Shown here: in pieces, positions 25,420 to 35,009 of the stretch
Layout: every line of letters begins with the position of its first letter
Position numbering within the stretch: position 1 is the first letter of the stretch
NCBI GenBank assembly: GCA_016647705.1
Contig: CM028340.1
Span: forward strand, 13,345,001 to 13,409,000
DNA: 64,000 nt
Direction of reading: 5' to 3'
From: Eucommia ulmoides
Lineage: Eukaryota; Streptophyta; Magnoliopsida; Garryales; Eucommiaceae
Translations under genes and position numbers: made by a program
Notes under the pieces: model-generated
Databases searched by the model: none
Told to the model about the DNA's origin: nothing
The model's input: the letters and a program-made list of their open reading frames with translations, nothing else

Positions 25420-26170
25420 TTTTTTTTTTTTTTCTCTGATTTCTTTTCTCCTTTTTTTTTTTTTTTTTTTTTTTCTTCTCTTCTCCTTCCTGTTTTCTGC
25501 TTCTGGTTTTGGTTCAGCCGGCATACTCACACACACACACGCACACGACCTGGCCGGTGACATACACATACTGCCGGCGCTGGGTTTTAGCTGACCGACA
25601 CATACACACCCACCTACACAACCACCAGCGATCTCACGCACACCGAACGAACTACAACTATCACCCACTCACAGACACACATTGGATGAACAACACACAC
25701 CACTGGACAACGGCGACGTTTGAACGACGGACACAAGCAGCACACACACCAGACACACTGCTGGACAACACACACACACACAATCACCGGCCCCTGAAGA
25801 GAACAAACCACCACCGAATGATCAGCACACCGCCACACCCATGACGGATGGATGGTGACGACCCATTACCGGCAACCAAAAATCTGCTCACTTATACCCA
25901 CTCATCGAACGACGGCGATTGACCACCCACTGACTACCACACCGCGTTTCTGTTTCTGCTTTGAAATCTCGCCGCCGACGAGCTCTCTTTCTTTAACTCT
26001 CACTCACCGCCAGCCAAACTAATTGACAGCGACACACACACACTGACTGGACTGAACGGACGCCCACGAACAGCCCACATACATTGAAATATACACACTG
26101 GACGACGAGTAGATCACACACACACAGTACGCTCACGCCGGCGTCGAAACGATGACGATCACACCGCCGA
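25420..26170. repeat. Low-complexity T-rich and CA-rich block
   Basis: T runs at 25421-25478 are followed by ACACACAC stretches (25525-25800 and 26030-26130). These produce histidine/threonine-rich frames on the plus strand and cysteine/valine-rich frames on the minus strand, none with a recognisable domain. Confidence 0.75.
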
Positions 26171-26246
26171 CCCTCTCTCTCTTTCTCTTTTTCTGTTTTC
26201 TCTGTTTTTTTCGTTTTAGGAGAGGAGCCCATATGTGCATGGATGT

Positions 26247-26278
<32 letters not shown>

Positions 26279-26810
26279 GACGGCTTTTTGGCTGATTAGG
26301 ACAAACTTATAATTAGGACAAACGAAAATATGATTAGGAAAAACAAATACTGACAAGGTCAAATAAATTTGTTGAGTAGGATAGATTGAGACAAATTAAT
26401 TTAATTTTAGGCATCGATTTACTTAATGTTTCCTAATTGAAATACTGATTAAGTTATACTAATTTTATTTGAGGCATTGATACTTAATTTTTTTTAATTT
26501 AGATACTAATTTAGTTAACTAACCCAAATTTTCCTTCTTCGCATTTTCTGAATAGGAAAATTTGTAATTTAATTATCTCAATCTCTCTCTTTCTCTCTCT
26601 CCAATTACCTCCTAACCTTAATTATCTCCAATTGCCACATACTCTCTCTCTCTACCTCTATCTCTAATTCTATCAATCCTCTCTCACTCTCTCTCTCCCA
26701 CTTTTTCCCCAATCTGTGCCCCTCTCTCCTCGTCGCACCTAATTCTTGCCTCCTAAACCTAAGCCTTTTTCTTTCCCCAAATTAGTGATTTCTTTCTCCT
26801 TCTATCACCA

Positions 26811-26911
26811 TGAAGCTAGCTGCGCCATCGCCGAATCGCCTGCCTCCTAGTCTTAGGTCACCATCGTGTACGAACGGAGCACCACCGACAATGCTCAGTG
26901 AGGACTGCGAA
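26811..26911 (+). other. Possible short first exon inside the Helitron
   Basis: After a CT-rich leader (26580-26800) an ATG opens a 34-codon frame beginning MKLAAPSPNRLPPSLRS, which reaches GCGAAG followed by GTACTC, a possible splice donor. It resembles nothing I can name and may be a captured or composed leader exon. Evidence is only the frame and the donor. Confidence 0.25.
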
Positions 26912-27532
26912 GGTACTCTGTCTCTCTTATCAATCCATCAGGCCGATATCATCTCCTATGTCCAGCCATCATACCGCTTTCTACCCTAATCGCAAATGTC
27001 CAAGCTTTTATCTTCACACCCTAATCGTCTGTATGAATAGAGAAGGTCTAAATAGAGTCCAAGTGGAGCCCCATTAGATTTGTAGTTCAAGGAAGAAGAA
27101 AAGATCTACATAGAAAGGTCCGGTAGCCCCCCTTTTTGGTATGATCTCTCTCTTCTCTCTCTCCCACCCCTTCATAGCTTTTTCATTCATGGGTAACGGC
27201 TGGAAGAAATTTTGGGATTTGATTTGAAAATTCTAAAATCATATTTTGAGAAATTTTCTGATCAATTCACAAAAATTTCGGTACGATTCTCATATCTTTT
27301 TACATGTTGGATGATTTATGTGTTTGCGTATCTTTTTACTCGTTGGCCACAATCCACTGTATATATATATACTGTAATATTTTTTTGGTAAGATTTCACT
27401 CTTTTATTTTATTTTCTTTATCGATTTTCTACTCGCTTCTCAAAACACCACCTATCCCCTATCTCCCAGCGTGTGCTTCCTGTTCATGGTGAATTACCTG
27501 ATTGTGCTTCTGGGTTGCAACCTGTTGTGTGA

Positions 27533-27687
27533 TATGGTTACAAGGGAAGAGGCGCTTGGGTTTGGAATGCGGTGCTCAATGGTGCGATTCTGCTGTTGTT
27601 CTTGAAGTTCTATATGAAGATGCATCTCCGACAGAGAAAGGTCGCCATCAATGATTTTACTATAACTCTGAGTTTTGTTCTACGCTA
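27533..27687 (+). pseudogene. ELO-type fatty-acid elongase fragment (captured)
   Basis: The frame after a stop at 27530 reads YGYKGRGAWVWNAVLNGAIL, continuing LLLFLKFYMKMHLRQRK, to a stop at 27687. A GAWxxNxVLNxxxLLLFxxFYxK pattern is what I associate with the last membrane segment and C-terminus of plant ELO/GNS1-SUR4 elongases, membrane enzymes of very-long-chain fatty acid synthesis in the ER. Only about 50 codons of a ~280-residue family are present. The catalytic HxxHH part is absent and an in-frame stop lies directly upstream. It sits inside a Helitron, which favours capture. The family call is from memory of the pattern and moderate at best. Confidence 0.45.
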
Positions 27688-27859
27688 ACTTCATTCATCC
27701 CTCTTGATCTCCATCTATTTTGAGCTATTCTTCTAGATTTTTATTTCTAATTGATTGTACTCATTTTCTTAAACCAATTTGACTCTCAGCTAAATCTCCT
27801 AATTTCCTTATTTTAAATTGTATGAAGGTTTGTGTTTTTCAAATGTAATGTTGTATGCA

Positions 27860-27985
27860 ATTGCTTAGGGATTGGGTAGATTATCCATTGTTCCTGCATT
27901 TGCAACACACTCTGCTGCTAGCTAATGTGGGTAAAATAGGGACGAAGGAGTTTTCGGGTATTGTTTGAATTTTTTTCCCCAAAAT
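27860..27985 (+). repeat. Segment shared with the Helitron at 41690
   Basis: GCAATTGCTTAGGGATTGGG and the following ~110 bases recur at 42968-43090 with about 85% identity. After the possible acceptor CTTAG both copies read GLGRLSIVP in one frame, then diverge and stop. It may be an exon carried by the common ancestor of the two Helitrons, or a structural part of the family. Confidence 0.6.
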
Positions 27986-28400
27986 TATATCCTCACTAGA
28001 ATTCCTGATTGAGTTTGCTGTATCAATGGCGTTTGCTAACAATGGTTAGGAATATAGATTAAAAATAGTTCTGATCATTTGCTATGATTTTTTAATAGGT
28101 GTCCACGATGGTTTTATGTCAGATTATTAAGAATTTAGTTGTACTCGGAGCAATACAAGTAAGTTCTCACAATACTGGGTGTTGTGCTTCATTAACCCAA
28201 TTTTTTTAATCATCAATTTTTTGCTTGATAGAATTTTGTAATGGAATAGCATGTATTTAGTTTTGTTTGTTAGTTTTTATTGACGTTTAACTATTAGTCA
28301 TTATTGATATTCAAATGAATTAAGTGTGGATCTTGATTTTTTGTTATTATTATTGAATTATTGATTATGATATTACACTTTTAGTTATTATTAAGTTCAA

Positions 28401-28630
28401 AATGTTGTATAGGTGGTGTTTCTTTACTGTTTTGGTTCCAAACAAATTTCTGTTTCTATTTTGTTCTGTTCTGTTCCTAGATTTCTGTTCGTTCCCAGAA
28501 TTATGTTCCCATATTTCTGTTATGTTTGTAGATTTTCTAGATTTCTCTTATGTTCCCAGTTGTTTGTCATTCGTTCTATTTTTTGGTTCTCTTTTTAGGT
28601 TTTTCATTGCCAAAAAAATGGTGTTTGTTT
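28401..28630. mobile_element. GTTCTGTTCC-rich MITE-like repeat
   Basis: Starts GGTGGTGTTTCTTTACTG, continues with TTTCTGTTCTGTTCC-type repeats, and ends near GCCAAAAAAATGGTGTTTG, giving weakly inverted ends. Similar text lies at 19240-19490, 34591-34850, 45362-45610 and 46285-46455. Frames at 28402-28632 are translations of this repeat. Confidence 0.4.
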
Positions 28631-29452
28631 AGTGTTTTCGTCGATTAGGTTCAGGTTTAGATCAGCGTCGATTAATCCATCGTGGATTAATAGGTATCAT
28701 TATGTATTTCAAGTTCACTATCGATTCTATTCAGGTATGATCCATTGTTATGCTCCCATTTTTTTGGAAATATGTTGTGATGTTCAATTTTAAAAGATGT
28801 TTTGGATTATTATAATTGTTTGTAGCCGATAAGTGATGGTTCTAATTTTTTGGAACGTGTTGGAAATGTTCCTAATTTTCTCTCTATTTGATTGTACTGT
28901 GTGTGAGATTTTTAAGACGTCTTTCTTAGTACAAATGCATGCAGTTTTAGCCCTTGGGATCTTCTTGGTATGTTTATACGTTTTCTTAGTATTAACTTTT
29001 TTATTGATTATATTGATTCCCTTCAATGATCTGTTCTCAATGGAGGTTCAGGTTTACGACGTTTTTCTAATATATGAGTTTCTTTACATGTACATATTGA
29101 AAGCCACTTAAATTGCTATCATATATGCATGCCTTGTATCTTTTGGTTTTTGGAGTTGGGAACGTGCATTTGTACGGCCTTTAGATTTTTAAACCTGTTT
29201 TTGTTTTTGAGAAATCGACACTAATTTTCTTGATTTCTGGAAATTGTGTGTTTAGTTAATTAAGATAGCAATTATCATTAAAGGAAAAATTAAAGAAGCA
29301 ATTAAACAATATTTGGTCCCTACACCCAAAGTAATTTGAATGAACAGATTATAATTATTTGAGTAGTGTTTTATAATTTAGCTTGGTGCTATTTTAATTA
29401 TCAATTATGAATTTGCTTGACCATATTTTTTTTATCTTCTAGGATGATGAAG

Positions 29453-29454
<2 letters not shown>

Positions 29455-29492
<38 letters not shown>
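29455..29492. repeat. Poly-T run
   Basis: About 38 consecutive T bases inside the Helitron. It could be a retroposed tail on the minus strand, but no attached element was recognised. Confidence 0.8.
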
Positions 29493-29495
<3 letters not shown>

Positions 29496-30010
29496 GATCT
29501 CCATTCTTTTTGGTGTAATTTATGGTGTCTAAATTTTTTTTATTTTGTATTTTAATTTTTAGGGTGTATATGAAGTAGAAAAAAGAAAATATTGGAAACT
29601 CTATATAGGTATATAAGTAGTGTGTATGTGTAAAGAATGTATAATCTTTCTTTTTCTTATTAAGAATCTATAATACGGGCAAAATAGTGTTATGCCTTTT
29701 TATTTTATATCGGTACAAGTTTTAATTTCAATTGTTGGTTACTATTGATGTTTAAATAAAATAGGTGTAAAATGTTGTATAAATGGTGGAGATTATATTA
29801 AAAAATCAAATATATATATATATTGTAATAGGTTCAAGTTGTCATTAAATATAATTTGGTAATTGTCTCAAATTTTCTCAAGAAAATTAGACTACAAAAT
29901 TTTGAGCAACTAAAAGAAATGTATTATATTTTTAAAATTTAGTTATCTTTTTTATTTTATGGTTGGGTTGTAATTTTAATCCGTGCCTTCAGGCGCGGTT
30001 TATACGCTAG

Positions 30011-30041
<31 letters not shown>

Positions 30042-31483
30042 AATAACCTTTCTGAGAAGGAAAGGTTTTAATTTTTTTTTTAAAATTACACTAACCCCCC
30101 TCAATTTTTGTTAAGTTTTTAGTTAAACCTAAAATCTAAAATTAATATTTCTAAAATTGCTAATTAACCCCTAAAATTTTAAATTCAATAAGAAATGACA
30201 CATTCTACCCCGTTATTTTCTACATGTTCTAAAATGCAGCTTAAATTGTGCGTATGAAAAATTAGAGTCTTACAACCCTTCTCTCTAAAAGAAATTTCGT
30301 CCCGAAATTTTCATTCAAAACAATAGTATTTCAGAATCGCACCGCATGGTCATGTTAGTCATACTTGATTCTAGAACAATTGTTCTCTATGTAGAGTCCT
30401 ATAACCAAATATCACCCATAATTCTTAACTGTCAAATCATTTCCACAGGTCGCAACATTTTAATTCGTAGTGACCCATATTGTATCCAATAACTGACAAA
30501 CAAGGTGCACTTTGATTGGTAATACCTAGCACAAACAATCAAATATCAAAGAATCTTATATTCCTTAATGCTTCCGCTACGCTACTTTGATAAAAATCAC
30601 AATAAATAACAATATAATTTTAACACATCACGATAGTCTAACGGGATTGGGTCTATCTCATTTCCAATAGGTCTACGACTTCAATAATTTTCTCACTTGG
30701 CATGACTTTTCAAGTCTACTACCATATCCCATGACAGTATTTATCCATTCCATCCAACATTTAAACCAACATGTTCGCAACCAACATCATAAGCAACAGA
30801 TAACCTAAACTCCACGGAGACTTGCCCGTGAGACTAAAAATCATCAATCCCAATATTCACTAAAAAAATTCAATAATCTCGTGAACGTTTTATACATACT
30901 ACCACAATCCAATTTCAAATAATAAATTTTTTCGCAATACGTCAAAACCACATAAATATTTCTCAGGTACATATATACGTCTCAAAACACCTAAACACAT
31001 CAAAATCATATAAATATATCTCAAAACACATAAATATCACCGAACCACGTAAATATATCTAGAATCATATAGCTATTTGGAAATATGTAAATTCATCGCA
31101 ACTATGTAAATATGTCTCAAAACACTCAAATACATGCCAACCATATAAATACGTCTCAATCCACATAAAAGATGCCTCGAATATATAGGTGTTATCGGAG
31201 CAAAAATAATCATAATAGTAATCTAGTTATAAATGGTGAACTATTTCGGTAGAATTCTCTATAGGAGAAATCGCAGTAGCGGTCCTGAAAAACCGGGTCG
31301 TTAAATGGGCCCTCGGGCCCATGATCACCCCTACTAACTACAGAGAAAAAAATGCTGATGAGAGAGATAAAGTGTAACAAATGCCTAACTACAAGGGACA
31401 AAGTGGTGACGAGTATACTGCAAAGGATAAAGTGCAAAACAACCTAACCACAAGGAATAAAGTATAATTAATCCAAAATTATA

Positions 31484-31783
31484 TTTAATAGATATAAAAT
31501 CATATATTATATAATACAATTATATTTCACTTCTCACCATATATTATATAATAAAATTATATTTGTAAATTAGGTATAAAAATTATATTATTAAAATAGT
31601 TATATATAATTAAAGTTACTTTATTAAAATTATATTGGTAAAATAAGTATGAAAATTATTAAAATTATATTATTAAATTACTAAATAAAAATTATATTAC
31701 GAGATACATTTTTATATATTTATTATAAAAATTTGAAAGATTACGAAATTGTACAAATAAATATTTGTTCAAAGAATTATTAA
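31484..31783. other. AT-rich intergenic DNA
   Basis: Dense repeats of AAAATTATATTA-type text (31490-31700). No gene is seen. It forms the right flank of the large MULE-like element and the left flank of the Harbinger-like MITE, whose TAA duplication is 31781-31783. Confidence 0.6.
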
Positions 31784-32377
31784 GGCCCTGTTTGGTAACT
31801 GTTTCCATTCCAGAATTTCCCATTACATTCCCAGATTTTTGGGAATTCTGTTTGAAAATAGCGTTTGGTAATTTTTATTTTTGTTTTCATTTCATTCACA
31901 TTTAAGAATTGTGTCCATTTTTTTCTTAAAAAATGAGAAACAAAAAAAAGTTGTTTCTTATAATTCCTATTCCATTCCCAAAATCAATATCACTGTTCAT
32001 CCATTGGCCAACTACCGTCCCTCGCCGTCGCCGCCGGCGGCCATCTCCGGCGACGGTCGCCGGTCACCTCCGGCAACATCGGCTGGCCACCGTCACCGCC
32101 GGCCACCTGGCAACTTCCGGCGCCGCCGCCGGCCGTCCGCCACCATCATGCACCTGCCGTCGCCGCCGCCCGGCCAAAACAAAAAAAAAATTCTCAAAAA
32201 CTAATAAAAATGATTTTAGGATAAAATCGTTACCAAACGTGATTCTCTTTCCAAAAAAAAAAAAAAATTATTGTTACCAAGCGCGATTCTATTCCCAAAA
32301 AGGAAACAAAATTCTCATCCCATCCCATTCCCATCCCACTACTGGAATGGAAACAGAAACGGTTGTCAAATGCCACC
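31784..32377. mobile_element. PIF/Harbinger-type MITE, 594 bp, with TAA duplication
   Basis: The left end GGCCCTGTTTGGTAACTG and the complement of the right end, GGTGGCATTTGACAACCG, form an imperfect inverted repeat followed on both sides by TTTC-rich text. Identical TAA triplets flank it (31781-31783 and 32378-32380), the usual TWA duplication of this superfamily. The interior has a GC-rich patch (32010-32175) with CGCCGTCGCCGCCGGC-like text that yields proline/arginine-rich frames in two phases; these are not genes. Confidence 0.7.
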
Positions 32378-32815
32378 TAAATTACTTAATCAAATTTTTC
32401 ATTTAAAAAAATTATTCAAACAAATAATTTATAAAGATGAGATTTCATAATTTAAAATTTTAAAATTCTATCATTTACAAATTTGATGAATTTATCAAAT
32501 CTCACTATACCATGTATCAGCTATAAATGGATCCCACAATCCAACCATTTTAAGATGCTACTAAATAGATGGATCATAACAATGTCCATTCATGAATGAC
32601 AAATCATAGATCGAACCTCCATCCTAACGAATGACCAATCATAGATCGAACCTCCATCCTAATTATAACTACGTAATAAATAGGACCCAATTTGGAAAAA
32701 AAAAAAGTAAAAAATCTTGGATTGGTCAATTGCACCATGCGGCATGCTAACAGTGTACAATGACTGCCTCTAATATTTCCTGCATTTGAGGTAGGCAAGC
32801 TACTAGAGTTTTAAA

Positions 32816-34559
32816 GGGTTAATTGGACTTTAACCCCTGTGGTTTGGCTGATTTGCACTTATCCCCCTATAATTTTATTTTTGGCAGTTACCCCCTATGG
32901 TCTTGGACTAAAGTACAATGGTTAAAAATAGGAGTAATTGTGCCTGTTCACTTTGAAATTAAGGGTAATTTTGTCATTTTATTCTAATTAATTGAATGAG
33001 ATCTATTTGTAAATTTTATGAAACTTAATTGGTCAAGGTGTATTTTAATAGCACTATTTATCATCTCTTCTCTCTCTCTCTTGGGTACCAACCACCCCCA
33101 CACCAGCCACCATCCACTACACCGGCCAAACCCAACCCAAGCATCCATGCCGGCCACCCCCAACCCAACCATACACACATGCCGGCCTCCTCCTCCTCCT
33201 TGGCTTCAATGAACCAAACGAAATTGCCCGTGACGGTTTCGGCAAAGGAGGGTCAAGCCTTTTCCATATATCTTTTTTTGGTTCAATTGATTATATTAAA
33301 AAGGGGAAGGGTCTCACTTACTACACAACAAGAACTTAGGCCCGCAAGACCCCCAACCATAAAAAAAAAAAAAAAAAAACAAATTATATTGACTACCCCA
33401 CCCACACCAATAGGCCCTAGAGCCACACACCCTCCAAGTAAATATACATCCCCTACCACACAAACAACACTGTATACTTCCAATTGATGCACCCTTGAAT
33501 CCACCAAAGGGGATGGTGGCTTGGGAACAAGGGCAACTACGCAAAACACACATCCTCTAAGGCACCAAATATGCTTGTACCAATACAACACCAAGGAAAA
33601 GAAAAAAAAATAACACCAATCAAGTACAAATATACACATATAAAAAAGTAGGGAAATATTATGGGAACCTTTGCTCGGAATCCTTGGTACTAGAAACGAT
33701 CACGATGCACAAATAAGGTTTCTGGCCCATTTCTAGATGATTGTCGACACCGAATTGACCCTCGTTGGAGGAGGAACATCACCTTTGCGAACGCCCACAT
33801 CCCTGAGCCTCTTGATGCTTGCAGCGTCAAACATGAACCTCCTCGTGATGTTCTGTTTCTCCACTGGAGACGAAATTGGTATCGCTGCTATGGATTCAAT
33901 CGGCGGGAACATAGTTGTATCAATAAATTTCAAGACGACATGGCTGTGACCCTGAGCGGTCATCTTATGCGAAGCACAAACCCCAATCGTGCGCTAAACA
34001 GCTGCAGTCGAAGAAATTGTGAGAACAACCCTCAGCTGTAGCTGGAAGAAGTTGTTTAAAAAAACTAACCCTTGGTTGGCCTACAAGAAGAGAGCAAAAG
34101 GGAGAGAAGAGAGTGAGAAAGAGAGAGAGAGAGGGGAGAAAGAAAGAGGGGAGAATCTCTACACCGGCGACAAATCGGGGAGTAGTCAAGGAGGGCAAAG
34201 ACGGTGTCGTTGTGGACATGGAGGGGTCAAAAATGTAGGGAGAGAGAGAAATAGAGGGTGGCCGACGAGTGAGATGGGAGTCGGAAGAAGATGATGATGA
34301 TAGAGAAAATACATTTATGACCCTCTAACTTTTTAAATAAAATTAAAATAGTTCTTATAAAAATATTTTAAGGTTATAAATGTCATTTTACACTATTTAA
34401 TAGATTTCAGTTGACTTATGTCCTTTGACCGTTAGAGTGAACGGAAAGGTTACTGTTACACTTTAGTCCAAGACCATAGGGGGTAAGTGCCAAAAATAAA
34501 ACCACAAGGGGATAAGTGCAAATCGATCTAACCACAAGGGGTAAAGTACTATTAAACCG
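32816..34559. mobile_element. Pack-MULE carrying a BAHD acyltransferase fragment
   Basis: Inverted ends of about 130 bases: the left (GGGTTAATTGGACTTTAACC, then CCCTATGGTCTTGGACTAAAG) is complementary to the right (CTTTAGTCCAAGACCATAGG ... ATTAAACCG). The 9-bp flanks AGTTTTAAA (32807-32815) and AGCTTTAAA (34560-34568) differ at one base and fit a MULE duplication. The same CCCCxTGTGGTTT motif appears in the MITE at 60610. Between the arms lie CCA-rich low-complexity DNA (33060-33250), a poly-A run (33360-33380) and the BAHD fragment. No transposase is encoded. Confidence 0.75.
33690..34065 (-). pseudogene. Broken BAHD acyltransferase fragment
   Basis: On the minus strand one frame reads LLPATAEGCSHNFFDC, and after a +1 shift a second reads IGVCASHKMTA and, further on, FIDTTMFPP, RRFMFDAASIKRLRD and PPPTRVNSVSTII. 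This order (NFFDCGG-like strand, HxxxD site, FPP, RRFxF, PTRVxxVSxxIW) is that of the middle of plant BAHD acyl-CoA transferases. The HxxxD aspartate is replaced (HKMTA), a tryptophan codon after STII has become TAG (33733-33735), and the frame continues KWARNLICAS beyond it. About 110 of ~440 codons remain, so it cannot be an enzyme. It lies inside a Pack-MULE. Confidence 0.75.
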
Positions 34560-34590
34560 AGCTTTAAATATGGAATCCAAACAATTGCTT

Positions 34591-34847
34591 AAGGTTGTGT
34601 TCGTTTGGTGTTTATATTCTCAAATTTATACTATTGTTTCTAAATATTTTAAAAAATAAAATAAAAATTTGGGAACAATTTTGTTTTGTTTACCAAGGTT
34701 TTTTTTTTTTTTTTTTTTAAAATTATGAGAGCAAAACAAAAACAACTTTTTGTGTTCCGATATTTATATTCCTGTTCTATGTTTTCTGGGAACATAGACA
34801 AAGAATTAGGAACAAAAACACCAAAGAAACAAGTCCAAAAAGAACAC
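34591..34847. mobile_element. ~260-bp MITE flanked by ACAATTGCTT
   Basis: The same ten bases, ACAATTGCTT, stand at 34581-34590 and 34846-34855. Just inside, GTGTTCGTTTGG and the complement of the right side, GTGTTCTTTTTGG, are inverted. A T run (34699-34718) and GGAACATAG/GAACAAAAAC text fill the centre. An 8-10-bp duplication suggests an hAT-like origin, but the ends are not textbook. It lies about 160 bp downstream of the germin-like gene's stop. Confidence 0.5.
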
Positions 34848-34924
34848 AATTGCTTGGCCTTCACAACAAGTATACCTTATTATTACATATTCACTTGAAA
34901 CTTACAATTTTGGCACAAAATAGC

Positions 34925-34930
34925 CTTATT
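34925..34930 (-). terminator. Candidate poly(A) signal of the germin-like gene
   Basis: AATAAG on the minus strand, 80 bp past the stop codon, in an A/T-rich setting with T-rich sequence around it. This is a near-consensus plant polyadenylation signal; no cleavage site can be fixed. Confidence 0.4.
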
Positions 34931-35009
34931 AAGAGAAAAAAAACATAAAATACCAAATTCAACTATCATCAATACCGTTCAATTAAGATCATCACATGGT
35001 GAGAGTCCT

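Larger units (their letters stand above)
26250..30010 (+). mobile_element. Helitron with 3' hairpin and CTAG end
   Basis: The 3' end is clear: CCGTGCCTTCAGGCGCGG can pair with itself, and after a short spacer the element stops at CTAG (30007-30010) followed by T. The 3' flank is a TA microsatellite (30011-30038), and a TA microsatellite also stands at 26247-26272, so the insertion was into a TA run. The 5' end is placed there but lacks the TCTATATAATA start of the other Helitrons, so it is uncertain by tens of bases or more. No Rep/helicase is encoded. It carries an ELO-like fragment (27533-27687) and a segment shared with the Helitron at 41690. Confidence 0.6.
24602..31303. mobile_element. 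TGTAA-ended element with ~57-bp inverted ends
   Basis: The first ~57 bases (TGTAACGACCCGGTTTCC...) match the complement of the last ~57 at about 80%. The flanks CGGGC and TGGGC suggest a 5-bp duplication. A second family member lies at 58427-60960 with a clean 5-bp duplication. TG...CA-type ends and 5-bp duplications recall a solo LTR, but inverted repeats of this length do not, so the class is unsettled. It carries a Helitron (to 30010). Outside that Helitron about 3 kb of it remain, with a CA-rich block (25525-26160) and AT-rich DNA with repeated CATAAATAT text (30900-31200). No protein was recognised. Confidence 0.6.
4500..31474. mobile_element. Large degenerate Mutator-like element, carrier of nested insertions
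   Basis: The left end (4500-4645, starting GGGCAAATTACACTTTACCC) aligns over about 130 bases with the complement of the right end (31345-31474), including the shared blocks GTCACCACTTT and CCTTGTAGT. The 9 bases before the left end, AATATTATA (4491-4499), match the 9 after the right end, AAAATTATA (31475-31483), at 8 of 9 positions, the duplication length of MULEs. Inside lie a SINE, LTR elements, a CACTA element and a TGTAA-ended element, which account for most of the 27 kb. No MULE transposase was recognised. In AT-rich DNA the 8/9 match alone is weak. Two opposite-facing solitary ends are the alternative. Confidence 0.5.

Noticed and set aside
25309..26232. Several frames on both strands, histidine/threonine- or cysteine/valine-rich
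   Set aside because: They arise from CA and T runs; all phases stay open together.
31881..32406. 107- and 157-codon plus-strand frames
   Set aside because: They overlap in two phases across a CCG-rich patch and homopolymers within a MITE; there is no recognisable protein.
33283..33639. 118-codon minus-strand frame in the Pack-MULE
   Set aside because: It passes through a poly-T/poly-A run and CCA-rich repeats; the real captured segment is the BAHD fragment at 33690-34065.
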